Shown: piece by piece, positions 43,674 to 52,642 of the stretch
How the letters are laid out: the number at the start of each line of letters is the position of its first letter
How positions within the stretch are numbered: the stretch's first letter is position 1
Source of the DNA: Stenotrophomonas rhizophila
Lineage (GTDB): Bacteria > Pseudomonadota > Gammaproteobacteria > Xanthomonadales > Xanthomonadaceae
Reading direction: 5' to 3'
Assembly: GCF_003651185.1 (NCBI RefSeq)
Contig: NZ_RCDC01000004.1
Coordinates: 854,659 to 918,658, forward strand
DNA length: 64,000 bases
The notes under the pieces: generated by a model
Database searches by the model: none
Seen by the model: the letters and a program-made list of their open reading frames with translations, nothing else
What the model was told of the DNA's origin: nothing
Translations under genes and position numbers: made by a program

Positions 43674-44870
43674 TCAGGGCACGGCGACCGGATAGGAGCC
43701 GAGAATCTTGATCTGCGCCGAGTGGGCTTTCAGTTCGGCCAGGGCCGCCTGCATCGCCTCGTCGTCGACATGGCCGGCCAGATCGATGAAGAAGCCATAC
43801 TCCCACTTGGCGTTGTGCGAGGGGCGCGACTCGATCCGGTTCATGCTGATGCCATGCCGTGCGAACGGGCTGAGCACATCGAACAGCGCACCGGGCTTGT
43901 CGTGGATGAACACCAGCACCGAGGTGCGGTCGTGGCCGGAGGTCGGGAAGATGTTGCGGCCGATGACCAGGAAGCGCGTGGTGTTGTCCGCGTCGTTCTG
44001 GATCGGCTTGGTCACCACCTTCTTCAGGCCGTACACATGCCCGGCGCTCTCGCCACCAATCGCGGCGGCATCATCGGCATTGCGGGCGCGGCGCGCGCCT
44101 TCGGCATTGCTGGAGACCGGAATCTTCTCGGCCTTGGGCAGGTGGGCGCGCAGCCACGAGGAGGTCTGCATGAACGACTGCGGGTGGCCGTAGACGCGCT
44201 CCACATCCTCCAGCCGGCCACTGCGCGACATCAGGTACTGCTGCACGCGCAGTTCCACTTCGCCGCAGATCTTCAGGTTGGAGGTCAGGAACATGTCCAG
44301 GGTGATCTGGATGGTGCCCTGCCCCGAGTTCTCCACCGGCACCACGCCGAAATCGGCGTTGCCCGCTTCCACTTCCTGGAACACTTCTTCGATGCTGGCC
44401 AGTGGTAGGCCCAGCGCCGAGCGGCCGAAGTGCTTGAGCACGGCCTGCTGGCTGAAGGTACCTTCCGGGCCGAGGTAGCCGATCTTCAGCGGCTCCTGCT
44501 GGGCCAGGCAGGCCGACATGATTTCGCGGTAGACGTGGACCAGCACTTCATCGCTGAGCGGGCCCTCGTTGCGGTCCACCACCATGCGCAGCACCTGCGC
44601 TTCGCGCTCGGGGCGGTAGTAATCCACCGCGGCAGCAAGCTTGCCCTTGGCCTTGCCGACCTGGTGGGCGAAGTTGGCGCGCTCGGCGATGAGTGCCTGG
44701 ATGCTGCGGTCGATATGGTCGATCTTGGCGCGCACGTCCGACAGCACGGGCGCGGCAACGGCCGGCGCGGCGTCGCGCTTGGCGGCTCTGGCCTTCTTCG
44801 CGGGGGCAGCCGCCTTGGGCGGGGTCGGCGCTGGCTTGGCAGCCTTGGGCTTGGCGGGGTTGGTGGCCAT
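43674..44870 (-). CDS. pheA: Bifunctional chorismate mutase / prephenate dehydratase
   Basis: Converts chorismate to prephenate and then phenylpyruvate for phenylalanine. Residues about 40-125 are the AroQ mutase (VRAKIDHIDRSIQALIAERA, REAQVLRMVVDRNEGPLSDE), followed by the dehydratase (IGYLGPEGTFSQQAVLKHFG, VVPVENSGQGTI, DNTTRFLVIGRN with the catalytic TRF) and an ACT domain (TSVLVFIHDKPGALFDVLSP, NRIESRPSHNAKWEYGFFID) for feedback by Phe. An Ala/Pro/Lys-rich stretch of about 40 residues precedes the mutase. It lies 51 bp downstream of serC. Confidence 0.95.
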   Translation of the reverse strand: MATNPAKPKAAKPAPTPPKAAAPAKKARAAKRDAAPAVAAPVLSDVRAKIDHIDRSIQALIAERANFAHQVGKAKGKLAAAVDYYRPEREAQVLRMVVDRNEGPLSDEVLVHVYREIMSACLAQQEPLKIGYLGPEGTFSQQAVLKHFGRSALGLPLASIEEVFQEVEAGNADFGVVPVENSGQGTIQITLDMFLTSNLKICGEVELRVQQYLMSRSGRLEDVERVYGHPQSFMQTSSWLRAHLPKAEKIPVSSNAEGARRARNADDAAAIGGESAGHVYGLKKVVTKPIQNDADNTTRFLVIGRNIFPTSGHDRTSVLVFIHDKPGALFDVLSPFARHGISMNRIESRPSHNAKWEYGFFIDLAGHVDDEAMQAALAELKAHSAQIKILGSYPVAVP

Positions 44871-44921
44871 CTGGGGTCCAATTGCAGTGGGGCGGCGGGC
44901 GCCCCGGGAAAAACGAATGCG

Positions 44922-46007
44922 TCAGCCGTTGCGCTGCTGGAAATCGCGCATGAAGGCGGCCAGCGCCTGCGCGCCCTCCACCGGCATGGCGTTGTACAGC
45001 GAGGCGCGGATGCCGCCGACCGCCTTGTGGCCCTTCAGCGCCAGCAGGCCGGCGGCTTTGGATTCACTGACGAAACGCGCATTGAGCGCCTCGTCGGGCA
45101 GGAAGAACGGGATGTTCATGCGCGAGCGTGCGGCCGCGACGACCTCATTGCGGTAGAAGCCGCCGGACTGGTCGATCGCCTCATAGATCAGGCCCGACTT
45201 GACCGCATTGCGGCGGGCGAATGCTTCCACCCCGCCTTCGGCCAGCATCCACTGGAACACCAGGCCGGCCAGGTACCAGTTCCAGGTGGGCGGGGTGTTG
45301 AGCATGGAATCGCGCGCAACGTGCGAGCGGTAATCGAAGATGTCCGCACGCGGCTGGCCGCTGCGCTCAAGCAGGTCGCGGCGCACGATCACCACCGACA
45401 CGCCGACCGGGCCGAGGTTCTTCTGCGCGCCGGCATAGATCAGGCCGTACCTGCTGACATCCAGCGGCTCGCTGGCGATCGAGGAGCTGAAATCGGCGAA
45501 CAGCGGCACCTCACCCACGTCCGGGGTGTCACGGAACTCCACCCCGTGGATGGTTTCGTTGGCGGTGATGTGCACGTAGGCCGCGTCATCGGAAAGCTGC
45601 CAGCTGGCGCGCGCCGGGATGTCGTGGAAGCCGTTGGCTTCGCTGCTCGCGGCGACGTTGACCGTGACGTAAGGGCTGACCTGCTTGATCGCGGTCTTGC
45701 CCCAGTGCCCGGTGAGCACGTAATCCACGGTCTGGCCGGGCTGGGCGAAGTTGAGCGCGAGCAGGGCCTGCTGGGTGGTCGCGCCACCGGCCAGGAACAG
45801 CACCGCGTAGTCGTCCGGGATGCCGATCAGGCGACGCAGATCGGCCTCGGCCTGGGCGGCGACGGCCATGAACTCCGGGCCGCGGTGGCTCATTTCGACA
45901 ATGGAGGCGCCCGCGCCGTTCCACTCCAACATCTCTTCCTGCGCCTGGCGCAGGACCGATTCCGGCAACGTTGCAGGGCCGGCACTGAAATTGAACGCGC
46001 GCGTCAT
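44922..46007 (-). CDS. serC: Phosphoserine aminotransferase
   Basis: PLP enzyme of serine (and pyridoxine) synthesis that makes 3-phosphoserine from phosphohydroxypyruvate and glutamate. The 361-residue protein shows [40 protein letters not shown], the PLP Lys in [20 protein letters not shown], and [21 protein letters not shown] 46007 is used because the family begins at this point and AGGTGTGAC precedes it. It heads the serC-pheA-aroA run. Confidence 0.97.
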   Translation of the reverse strand: MTRAFNFSAGPATLPESVLRQAQEEMLEWNGAGASIVEMSHRGPEFMAVAAQAEADLRRLIGIPDDYAVLFLAGGATTQQALLALNFAQPGQTVDYVLTGHWGKTAIKQVSPYVTVNVAASSEANGFHDIPARASWQLSDDAAYVHITANETIHGVEFRDTPDVGEVPLFADFSSSIASEPLDVSRYGLIYAGAQKNLGPVGVSVVIVRRDLLERSGQPRADIFDYRSHVARDSMLNTPPTWNWYLAGLVFQWMLAEGGVEAFARRNAVKSGLIYEAIDQSGGFYRNEVVAAARSRMNIPFFLPDEALNARFVSESKAAGLLALKGHKAVGGIRASLYNAMPVEGAQALAAFMRDFQQRNG

Positions 46008-46122
46008 GTCACACCTATGGGGCAAGACCCCTAGTATGCCGCAGCGCACCAGCCTTTAGGCCTTGCAGCACAAGGCGAATTTGGTTGCAAACGAATCTAA
46101 TGGCCCACGCGAGACGTGCCTG

Positions 46123-46147
46123 GTTGCCGGCCAGCGGCCGGCACTAC
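46123..46147 (-). repeat. GTAG-headed palindromic repeat, reverse unit
   Basis: On the minus strand this reads GTAGTGCCGGCCGCTGGCCG then GCAAC. The TAG of its GTAG head is also the stop codon of the FHA gene (46146-46144), as happens with the unit at 62040. Confidence 0.85.
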
Positions 46148-46944
46148 CTCGCCCCGAACCAGAGCAGCCCGCTCAGCGCTGCGGCCAGCAGCAACGCACT
46201 GGCCAGCAGCCACGGCCAGCGGCTCACGCGTTTGGGCGCGGCCACCGGTTCCGGGCGCTGGCGTGCGTCGAAGCCGTCGTCCTCTTCTTCGATCACGATG
46301 CGCTTGCGGCCGTCGTGCGGGACTTCGAGCACGAAACGGTGCTGGGCATCGAAGACCAGCTGGTCACCCGGCTGCAGCCAGCAATGGCGAACGGTGACGC
46401 CATTGACCCGCGTGGACTCACCCGCCCCCAGGTCGCGCAGCAGCAGACGCTCGCCGTGCTGTTCCAGGCGGGCGTGCTGCTCGGCGAAGGCGGGGTCATC
46501 GATCACGATGTCCGCTTCGGGTCCGCGGCCGATCACGCGCGGCCGGTCCAGCGTGAAGCTGCGCCCGTGGTGCTGGCCGCCGACGCCACGCAACAGGCGC
46601 TGGTCGTCGCCGCCCTCATCGCTGCGTGGCGGCGCATGCGCGACCGCTTCGCAATCGCCCTGCACCACCATCTCCACGCCGTCGGCGTAGACGGCGTCGC
46701 CAGCGCGCAGCAGCGCCATCCGGCGCACCGGGCGGCCGTTGACGTGAATGCCGCGGATGCCGTTGGCGACCTGCAGCCACAGGCCGCGGTCATCCAGGCA
46801 GAACTGGGCCAGCAGCAAGGTGCCGGGGGTGTCATCGCCAAGCCGGACGGTGCCCGATGCATGACGCACGATGCGCTGCACCCCGGGCCGCAGGGGCTGG
46901 TCGGGATGTTGGCGGTGAGTAAAGTGAACTAGCAGGTTCTGCAC
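46144..46944 (-). CDS. FHA-domain membrane protein
   Basis: A 266-residue protein with two FHA-type phosphothreonine-binding domains and one membrane segment at its very end. The first (residues 20-100: GTVRLGDDTPGTLLLAQFCL, GIHVNGRPVRRMALLRAGDA) is weak, while the second (130-205) is clear: RPRVIGRGPEADIVIDDPAF, AEQHARLEQH, STRVNGVTV. The tail WPWLLASALLLAAALSGLLW anchors it with the FHA part in the cytoplasm. The start is GTG 46944 (VQNLLVHFTH); the longer frame adds an unlikely leader. No kinase or secretion gene is adjacent. Confidence 0.8.
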   Translation of the reverse strand: MQNLLVHFTHRQHPDQPLRPGVQRIVRHASGTVRLGDDTPGTLLLAQFCLDDRGLWLQVANGIRGIHVNGRPVRRMALLRAGDAVYADGVEMVVQGDCEAVAHAPPRSDEGGDDQRLLRGVGGQHHGRSFTLDRPRVIGRGPEADIVIDDPAFAEQHARLEQHGERLLLRDLGAGESTRVNGVTVRHCWLQPGDQLVFDAQHRFVLEVPHDGRKRIVIEEEDDGFDARQRPEPVAAPKRVSRWPWLLASALLLAAALSGLLWFGAR

Positions 46945-47065
46945 GCGGCGCAGCCTAGCAGGTTGAATGTCAGGGAAGAAGAAGTGTGACGCAGACCTTG
47001 GAGTTGTGCCTGAGGATGCGCACAATGCACGCCCAAATCCGCGCCGTTGTCCGCCAGGAGGCTGT

Positions 47066-47341
47066 ATGTCCACCATCGATATCCGTCACGCCCACGCCCT
47101 GCCCGCCGAAAATGCGCGCAAAGCCATCGAAGAAGTCGCCGCCAAACTGTCCGAGCGTTTCGGTCTGCAGTCCAACTGGGTGGGCGACGTGTTGAACTTC
47201 AGCGGCTCCGGCGTGGACGGCGCGATCGCGCTGCAGCCCGGCCAGGTGCAGGTCACCGCCAAACTCGGCTTCCTGCTCTCGGCCATGAAGGGCATGGTGG
47301 AAAGCGAGATCCAGCGCGTCCTGCAGGAAAAGCTCGGCTGA
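47066..47341 (+). CDS. Polyhydroxyalkanoic acid system family protein
   Basis: A 91-residue protein of the PHA-granule region family (STIDIRHAHALPAENARKAI, EEVAAKLSERFGLQSNWVGD, VQVTAKLGFLLSAMKGMVE). Members occur in PHA-producing bacteria, and the precise role is unknown. ATG 47066 has CAGGAGG just upstream. It lies 98 bp upstream of a phasin gene, which supports the link to storage granules. No PHA synthase is in the window. Confidence 0.85.
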   Translation: MSTIDIRHAHALPAENARKAIEEVAAKLSERFGLQSNWVGDVLNFSGSGVDGAIALQPGQVQVTAKLGFLLSAMKGMVESEIQRVLQEKLG

Positions 47342-47439
47342 ACCGACGCCCGGCCCGGCGCTGCACTGGCGCCGGCCATCACATCGCTTGAAGCCGGCGA
47401 TGCATACGATCCAAGGGTGTCCACCCAAGGGATCGCCCC

Positions 47440-47934
47440 ATGAATTCACCCAACGACTTCGACGATCGCATCCCCGGCGAGAAGCCCTCGCTGCAGGATC
47501 AGGCCGAGCGCTTCTCGCGCAAGCTGACCGATTCGGCCCAGCAGATCTGGCTGGCCGGTCTGGGCGCCTTCGGGCGTGCGCAGGCCGAAGGCAGCCGTGT
47601 CTTCGACAACCTGGTCAAGGAAGGCGAGAACATCGAGGCCCGCAACCGCGAGCAGACCGGCGATACGCCGCGCTGGCGCGACAATGTCGAGGAACACCTC
47701 GGCGAGGCCCGCGAAAAGGCCAGCGGCACCTGGGACAAGGTCGAGAAGGCCTTCGATGACCGGGTCCAGGGCGTGCTCAAGCGTCTGCACATCCCCACCG
47801 CCGAGGATGTCGCCGCGCTCAATGCCCGGATCGACGCGCTCAACACCCGGGTCAACCGTGCCGAGGCCCGCAATGCCTCGCCGTCGGCCGATCCATCGCC
47901 GGGCACGCACCAGTCGCCGACCTCCGACGCCTGA
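47440..47934 (+). CDS. Phasin family protein
   Basis: A 164-residue granule-coating protein. The core (SLQDQAERFSRKLTDSAQQI, WLAGLGAFGRAQAEGSRVFD, NLVKEGENIEARNREQTGD) is the usual phasin opening, followed by a heptad-rich coiled coil (DVAALNARIDALNTRVNRAE) and a disordered Ser/Pro tail. Phasins control the size and number of polyhydroxyalkanoate granules. Start ATG 47440. Confidence 0.88.
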   Translation: MNSPNDFDDRIPGEKPSLQDQAERFSRKLTDSAQQIWLAGLGAFGRAQAEGSRVFDNLVKEGENIEARNREQTGDTPRWRDNVEEHLGEAREKASGTWDKVEKAFDDRVQGVLKRLHIPTAEDVAALNARIDALNTRVNRAEARNASPSADPSPGTHQSPTSDA

Positions 47935-47949
47935 ACTGACCCGCTGCGT

Positions 47950-48057
47950 CGATTGTTGCAAAGCAGCACGACTTTGTTGACAATCGAAATCGACCCGCCA
48001 ATCGCTTCCACCGCCGTTTGTTCCCTCCCCTCACGGCTCTGGATTGGCGGGTTTTTT
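47950..48057 (+). ncRNA. Two hairpins ending in a terminator, possible small RNA
   Basis: Behind the phasin gene lie two stems. The first (47950-47986) pairs CGATTGT with ACAATCG and CAAAG with CTTTG. The second (47993-48057) pairs ACCCGCCAATC with GATTGGCGGGT around a 38-base loop and is followed by six T. The second is a phasin terminator at least; the long loop and the extra stem would also suit a small RNA. Confidence 0.5.
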
Positions 48058-48206
48058 GTGGGCGCTGCTACCGCAAGGCCCCGCAAAGTGAGACGGCCGT
48101 CACCGACGTGACCGCCGGATGCAAACCGCGCCGACAACGACGCGCCGCAGACGTGCAAAGGCGCATATAAACTGTCTATCGCACTTCCCTGTTCATATCC
48201 CCCTGC

Positions 48207-49220
48207 ATGCTCTCCTGGATTCTGGCCCTGCTGTTGGCCCTCATCGTCTGGTTCCTGGCCACGGCCTACTTCTGGCTGATCAAACGGAAGCGCAAGGAGA
48301 CTCAGCTCGGCCTGAATGCCTTGGCCGGCATGCACTGGCGCGAGTTTTCCCTGATCGTCCGGCGCGCGATGCACGAGCAGCGCGGGCTGCAGGATGTACC
48401 GGACGAGACCGCAGACAGCCGGGAGCCGCGCAGCGATTTCCTGATGCACGACGGTCCGCAGCGCTGGCTGCTCTCCTGCAAGCATGGCCGCGCCTACCGG
48501 ATCGGCACGGCGGCCGTGAACGAACTGGGTGCCGCCGCGCGCCTGGCCGGTGCCCGTGGCGGCATCCTGATCACCGAGGGCAAGGTGGAGCGCGATGGAC
48601 GCATCGCCGCTGAGAAACAGAGCGTCGAGGTCCTCGATGGCCCGCTGCTGTGGCCGTTGCTGAAGCCCTACCTGCCGGGCGACATGGAGGCCCGGGTCGA
48701 GGCCGGTGCCCGTGGCGAAGCCCTCCGCCGTATCTCGATCGCGGCACTGGGCGCGGCGACGTTGGGCCTGATGGTCGGGCTGGGCTCGCTGACCGCCGGG
48801 CTGGAAAAGGAGTGGGCCGACGATGAAACCGCGGCGGCCGCGCCGGCTGCAGCGAAAGCACCCGCGCCGGCCGGCACCCAGCCCACTGCTGCGACGCCTG
48901 CCCCGGCAGCCCCGCAGGCCGCTGGCGGCGCGGCCGACGCCGCTCCGCCTGCAATGGAAGCGAACCCGGACGACGCCACGTTGGACCGCTACCAGCAGGA
49001 GCTGTCACGCAACGTGGCCAGCCGCTCCGGCGTGGCCAGTGGCATCTGGCTGACCCGGCAGACGCTGGCGATCAACCGCACCGGCGAGATCGACACGATC
49101 TGGCCGCTGATCTGCGAGGAAGTGACCCGCTACCCGGCGCTGCGCACCGTGCGCATCCAGCTCAACCCGCGCCCCGGCGTGGATGAGCCGGTCCGCTGGC
49201 GGCAGTGCACCACGCTGTAA
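48207..49220 (+). CDS. Membrane-anchored restriction-endonuclease-like protein
   Basis: A 337-residue protein. A first membrane segment (LSWILALLLALIVWFLATAY) is followed by an Mrr-like nuclease domain: GMHWREFSLIVRRAMHEQRG, then SDFLMHDGPQRWLLSCKHGR with the D...(S)-x-K pattern, and LGAAARLAGARGGILITEGK. A second segment (ISIAALGAATLGLMVGLGSL), an Ala/Pro-rich linker and a C-terminal domain (IDTIWPLICEEVTRYPALRT) complete it. The nuclease fold is inferred from the motif order; whether it cuts DNA is unknown. It ends three bases before the convergent hutC gene. Confidence 0.6.
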   Translation: MLSWILALLLALIVWFLATAYFWLIKRKRKETQLGLNALAGMHWREFSLIVRRAMHEQRGLQDVPDETADSREPRSDFLMHDGPQRWLLSCKHGRAYRIGTAAVNELGAAARLAGARGGILITEGKVERDGRIAAEKQSVEVLDGPLLWPLLKPYLPGDMEARVEAGARGEALRRISIAALGAATLGLMVGLGSLTAGLEKEWADDETAAAAPAAAKAPAPAGTQPTAATPAPAAPQAAGGAADAAPPAMEANPDDATLDRYQQELSRNVASRSGVASGIWLTRQTLAINRTGEIDTIWPLICEEVTRYPALRTVRIQLNPRPGVDEPVRWRQCTTL

Positions 49221-49223
49221 GGC

Positions 49224-49967
49224 TCAGCGCGCGCCCGGCGAGAACCGGGCGACCAGATCGTAGGCATCGCCCAGGAACATCTGCCGCACGCAGGTGATCG
49301 GTTGCTCGCCGCGCCAGGTGAGGCGGTCGATCACCAGGCACGCCGTGCCGGGTTTGACCTGCAGCAGCGTCGCGGCCGCCTCATCCGCGCCCCAGGCACT
49401 GATCCGGTGCTGCGCGCGCGTCCAGGAGACGTTCTGCAGCAGCCAGCTGCCTGGCGCGGTCGTCTCGAAATCCACCTCCAGCACCTCCGGCACGCCGACC
49501 GGGCTGATCAGGCGGTGCTCCAGCGCCAGCGGCCGGCCATCGGCCAGATGCAGGCAGCGGATCGCCAGCAGCTTCTCGCCGCCGGCCAAGGTGGTTTCTT
49601 CGGCCACCTGCTCGCGCGGGCGCCGGTAGGCACGCTCCAGCAGCTGGTAGGCATAGACGTGCCCGCGCGCTTCCACCGCCATCGCGATATCAGGAATCTC
49701 CAGCGCCACCTGTTCCAGGTGCGGCGGCTGGCGCGCGACGAACGAGCCCGCACGGCGGCGGCGCTCGATCATGCCGCTCTCGGCCAGCGCGGTCAGCACC
49801 TTGTTCACGGTCATCCGCGAGCAGCCGTACTGCTCCATCAGTTCGTGTTCGTAGGGGATGCGGAAGCCAGGCGCCCACTGTCCACTGAGGATGCGGCTTT
49901 CCAGATCAGCACGGATGCGCTGATTGAGGGTTGCTGCTTTCTTGCCCGTCACTCTGGATTCCTGCAT
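49224..49967 (-). CDS. hutC: Histidine utilisation repressor HutC
   Basis: GntR/HutC-family repressor that releases DNA when urocanate binds. The 247-residue protein has the winged helix ([40 protein letters not shown]) and the UTRA effector domain ([60 protein letters not shown]). It follows hutF by 12 bp in the same transcript, so it represses its own arm. The operator-like site is at 51387. Confidence 0.95.
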   Translation of the reverse strand: MQESRVTGKKAATLNQRIRADLESRILSGQWAPGFRIPYEHELMEQYGCSRMTVNKVLTALAESGMIERRRRAGSFVARQPPHLEQVALEIPDIAMAVEARGHVYAYQLLERAYRRPREQVAEETTLAGGEKLLAIRCLHLADGRPLALEHRLISPVGVPEVLEVDFETTAPGSWLLQNVSWTRAQHRISAWGADEAAATLLQVKPGTACLVIDRLTWRGEQPITCVRQMFLGDAYDLVARFSPGAR

Positions 49968-49979
49968 GGGAGGGCCGGA

Positions 49980-51356
49980 TCAGACCCTCAACAACGGTCG
50001 AAGTGCCGCGGCGAACCGTGCGGCCACCGCCTCGCGTTGCGGGTGGCGACCGTCACGGACCCACTGGCGCCCTTGGCGCCACACCGATCGCACGGCGCCA
50101 TTACGTGCGGCGAACACCCAGCTGTCAAGCAAGGCATCACCGTCGCGGGCGATCAGCGCCGGGTGGTCCGGATCGAGTTCGACGATGTCGGCCGGTGCGC
50201 CTGCCTGCAGTCCGGTGGTCACGCCCAGGGCCTGCGCAGCACCGTTCAACGACTGTTCGTACAGCCAGCGGCCGGTGGACTGCCCATCGCCCGGGGCCAG
50301 CACGTTGCGCCCGCGCAGTTGCAGGCGCTGGCCGTACTCGAGCAGGCGCAGCTCTTCGGCGGCGTCGATCAGCACGTTGGAATCCGAGCCCACGCCGAAC
50401 CGGCCGCCGGCACGCGCGAAGGCCTGCATCGGGAACAGACCGTCGCCCAGGTTCGCCTCGGTGATCGGGCACAGCCCGGCCACCGCACGGCTGGCGACGA
50501 TCTGCTGCATCTCCACCTCGGTGATGTGGGTGGCATGCACCAGGCACCAGCGCGCATCCACCGGCGCGTGTTCGTACAGCCACTGCACCGGCCGCATGCC
50601 GCTCCAGGCGACGCAGGCATCGACCTCGCGGGTCTGTTCGGCGATGTGGATGTGGACGGGTCCGGTGTTGAGCGGCAGCAGCGCGGACAGTTCCTCGCCG
50701 GTCACCGCGCGCAGGCTGTGCGGGGCGAAACCGAGCACCGCATCGTCCTGGTCCTGCAGCGCGCGCGTGCAGCCCTGCAGCAGCGCGGCAAAGCCGTCCA
50801 CGTCGTGGATCAAACGGCGCTGGGCCGGGTTCGGCGCGGCGCCACCGAAATCGGCATGCGCGTAGAACACCGGCAGCAGGGTCAGGCCGATCCCGCTGGA
50901 GCGGGCGGCGGCGGCGATGCGCTCGGCCATTTCGGCACGGTTGGCATACGGCGCGCCGTCCGGGCCGTGGTGCAGATAATGGAACTCGCCGACCCGGGTG
51001 AAGCCCGATTCCAGCATCTCCACATAGGCCTGCTCCGCGATCGCCTGCATCGCCTCGGGCTGCAGATGCGCCAGGAAGCGGTACATCAGCTCGCGCCAGC
51101 TCCAGAAGCTGTCGCCGCTGTTGCCGCCGATCTCGGTCAGCCCGGCCATCCCGCGCTGGAAGGCGTGGCTGTGCAGGTTGCCCAGGCCCGGCAACGCGAT
51201 CGCCAGCGCGGTATCGCCCGGCTCGGCCGACACACCTTCGGTCACCTCGAGGAGCGTGCCACCCTGGCTGAGGATGCGCACATCGCGCGCCCAGCCGTGT
51301 GGCAGCAGCGCGCGGGCAGCGTGGAAACGAAGGATCGGTGCGGGGGTGGCTGGCAT
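49980..51356 (-). CDS. hutF: Formimidoylglutamate deiminase
   Basis: Amidohydrolase that converts N-formimidoyl-glutamate to N-formyl-glutamate and ammonia in the five-step histidine pathway. The 458-residue protein has the metal site in [20 protein letters not shown], later metal ligands in [16 protein letters not shown] and [23 protein letters not shown] 51356 is preceded by an in-frame GTG. Its presence with hutG means this strain uses the formylglutamate route. It is divergent from hutI. Confidence 0.95.
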   Translation of the reverse strand: MPATPAPILRFHAARALLPHGWARDVRILSQGGTLLEVTEGVSAEPGDTALAIALPGLGNLHSHAFQRGMAGLTEIGGNSGDSFWSWRELMYRFLAHLQPEAMQAIAEQAYVEMLESGFTRVGEFHYLHHGPDGAPYANRAEMAERIAAAARSSGIGLTLLPVFYAHADFGGAAPNPAQRRLIHDVDGFAALLQGCTRALQDQDDAVLGFAPHSLRAVTGEELSALLPLNTGPVHIHIAEQTREVDACVAWSGMRPVQWLYEHAPVDARWCLVHATHITEVEMQQIVASRAVAGLCPITEANLGDGLFPMQAFARAGGRFGVGSDSNVLIDAAEELRLLEYGQRLQLRGRNVLAPGDGQSTGRWLYEQSLNGAAQALGVTTGLQAGAPADIVELDPDHPALIARDGDALLDSWVFAARNGAVRSVWRQGRQWVRDGRHPQREAVAARFAAALRPLLRV

Positions 51357-51386
51357 CACTGGACATCCCGGAAGAGGCGTCTATAT

Positions 51387-51402
51387 TGTATAGACATATA
51401 CA
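51387..51402. promoter_or_regulatory. Candidate HutC operator
   Basis: TGTATAGACATATACA is a perfect 6+6 inverted repeat with a 4-base spacer in the 63-bp gap between divergent hutF and hutI. HutC operators in pseudomonads are palindromes of the TGTATA-TACA kind. One site here could control both arms. Binding is inferred. Confidence 0.75.
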
Positions 51403-51419
51403 CCGATGTGGTTGCTGCC

Positions 51420-52619
51420 ATGCACTGTGACACCCTCTGGTACCACGCCAACCTGATCACCGTCGACGGCCCGGGCCTGGGCGTGATCGAGAATGGCGTG
51501 ATCGCCGCGACCGATGGGCGCATCATGCATGTCGGTGCGGCCGGTTCTGCCGATCACCTGCAGCCCGCCCAGCGCATCGACTGCGCCGGGCGCTGGATCA
51601 GCCCCGGTCTGATCGACTGCCACACCCACCTGGTCTATGCCGGCAACCGTGCCGGGGAGTTCGAACAGCGCCTGCAGGGCGTGAGCTATGCCGACATCGC
51701 CCGCGCCGGCGGCGGCATCGTCTCCACCGTGCGTGCCACCCGCGCCGCCAGCGAGGCCGACCTGCTCGCCGCCAGCCTGTCCCGGCTCGATGCCATGCTG
51801 GCCGAAGGCATCACCACGCTCGAGATCAAATCCGGCTACGGGCTGACCCTGGCCGACGAGACCAAGCAGCTGACGGTCGCGCGCGAACTGGGGCGGCAGC
51901 GCGCGGTCGAGATCGTGCCGACCTTCCTCGGCGCGCACGCGATCCCGCCGGGCCGGCAGGCGCAGGAATACATCGACGAGGTCTGCAACGTCATGATTCC
52001 GGCCGTCGCGGCGGCCGGGCTGGCCGAGGCGGTGGACGTGTTCTGCGAGAACATCGCCTTCAGCGCCGCACAGGCCGAGCAGGTCTTCCTCGCCGCGCAG
52101 CAGCACGGGCTGGCGATCAAGATCCATGCCGAGCAGCTCAGCAACCAGCACGGTGCCGCCCTGGCGGCACGTCACGGCGCACTGTCGGCCGACCATATCG
52201 AACACCTCGACGCCGACGGCATCGACGCCATGCGCAGCGCCGGTACCGTGGCCGTGCTGCTGCCGGGCGCGTTCTATTTCACCCGCGATACCACCCTACC
52301 CCCGATCGCCGCACTGCGCGCCGCCGGCGTGCCGCTGGCGCTGGCCACCGATTCCAATCCCGGCACCTCGCCGCTGACCAGCCCGCTGCTGGCGATGAAC
52401 ATGGCCGCCACCCTGTTCCGCATGACCGTGGCGGAGTGCATCGCCGGCTTCACCCGTGAAGCGGCGCGCGCCCTTGGCCGCCAGGACCGGATCGGCCGGC
52501 TCGCCGTCGGCCTGGACTGCAACCTCGCCCTGTGGGACATCGAGGCGCCTGCCGACCTCGTCTACCGCATGGGTTTCAACCCTCTGCACAGCCGCGTGAT
52601 GCGCGGCCAACCCGTCTGA
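51420..52619 (+). CDS. hutI: Imidazolonepropionase
   Basis: Opens the ring of imidazolone-5-propionate to give N-formimidoyl-glutamate. The 399-residue amidohydrolase has [20 protein letters not shown] with the HxH metal site, [49 protein letters not shown] and [23 protein letters not shown] 51420 is directly behind the operator region. It is the first gene of hutIHGU; hutH follows after 23 bp. Confidence 0.97.
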   Translation: MHCDTLWYHANLITVDGPGLGVIENGVIAATDGRIMHVGAAGSADHLQPAQRIDCAGRWISPGLIDCHTHLVYAGNRAGEFEQRLQGVSYADIARAGGGIVSTVRATRAASEADLLAASLSRLDAMLAEGITTLEIKSGYGLTLADETKQLTVARELGRQRAVEIVPTFLGAHAIPPGRQAQEYIDEVCNVMIPAVAAAGLAEAVDVFCENIAFSAAQAEQVFLAAQQHGLAIKIHAEQLSNQHGAALAARHGALSADHIEHLDADGIDAMRSAGTVAVLLPGAFYFTRDTTLPPIAALRAAGVPLALATDSNPGTSPLTSPLLAMNMAATLFRMTVAECIAGFTREAARALGRQDRIGRLAVGLDCNLALWDIEAPADLVYRMGFNPLHSRVMRGQPV

Positions 52620-52642
52620 ATCTAGTGATGTCTGGAGATTTC

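Noticed and set aside
49302..51419. Plus-strand extension of the hutI frame over hutF and hutC
   Set aside because: The HutI protein begins at 51420 behind the operator. The upstream part is antisense to two well-supported hut genes.
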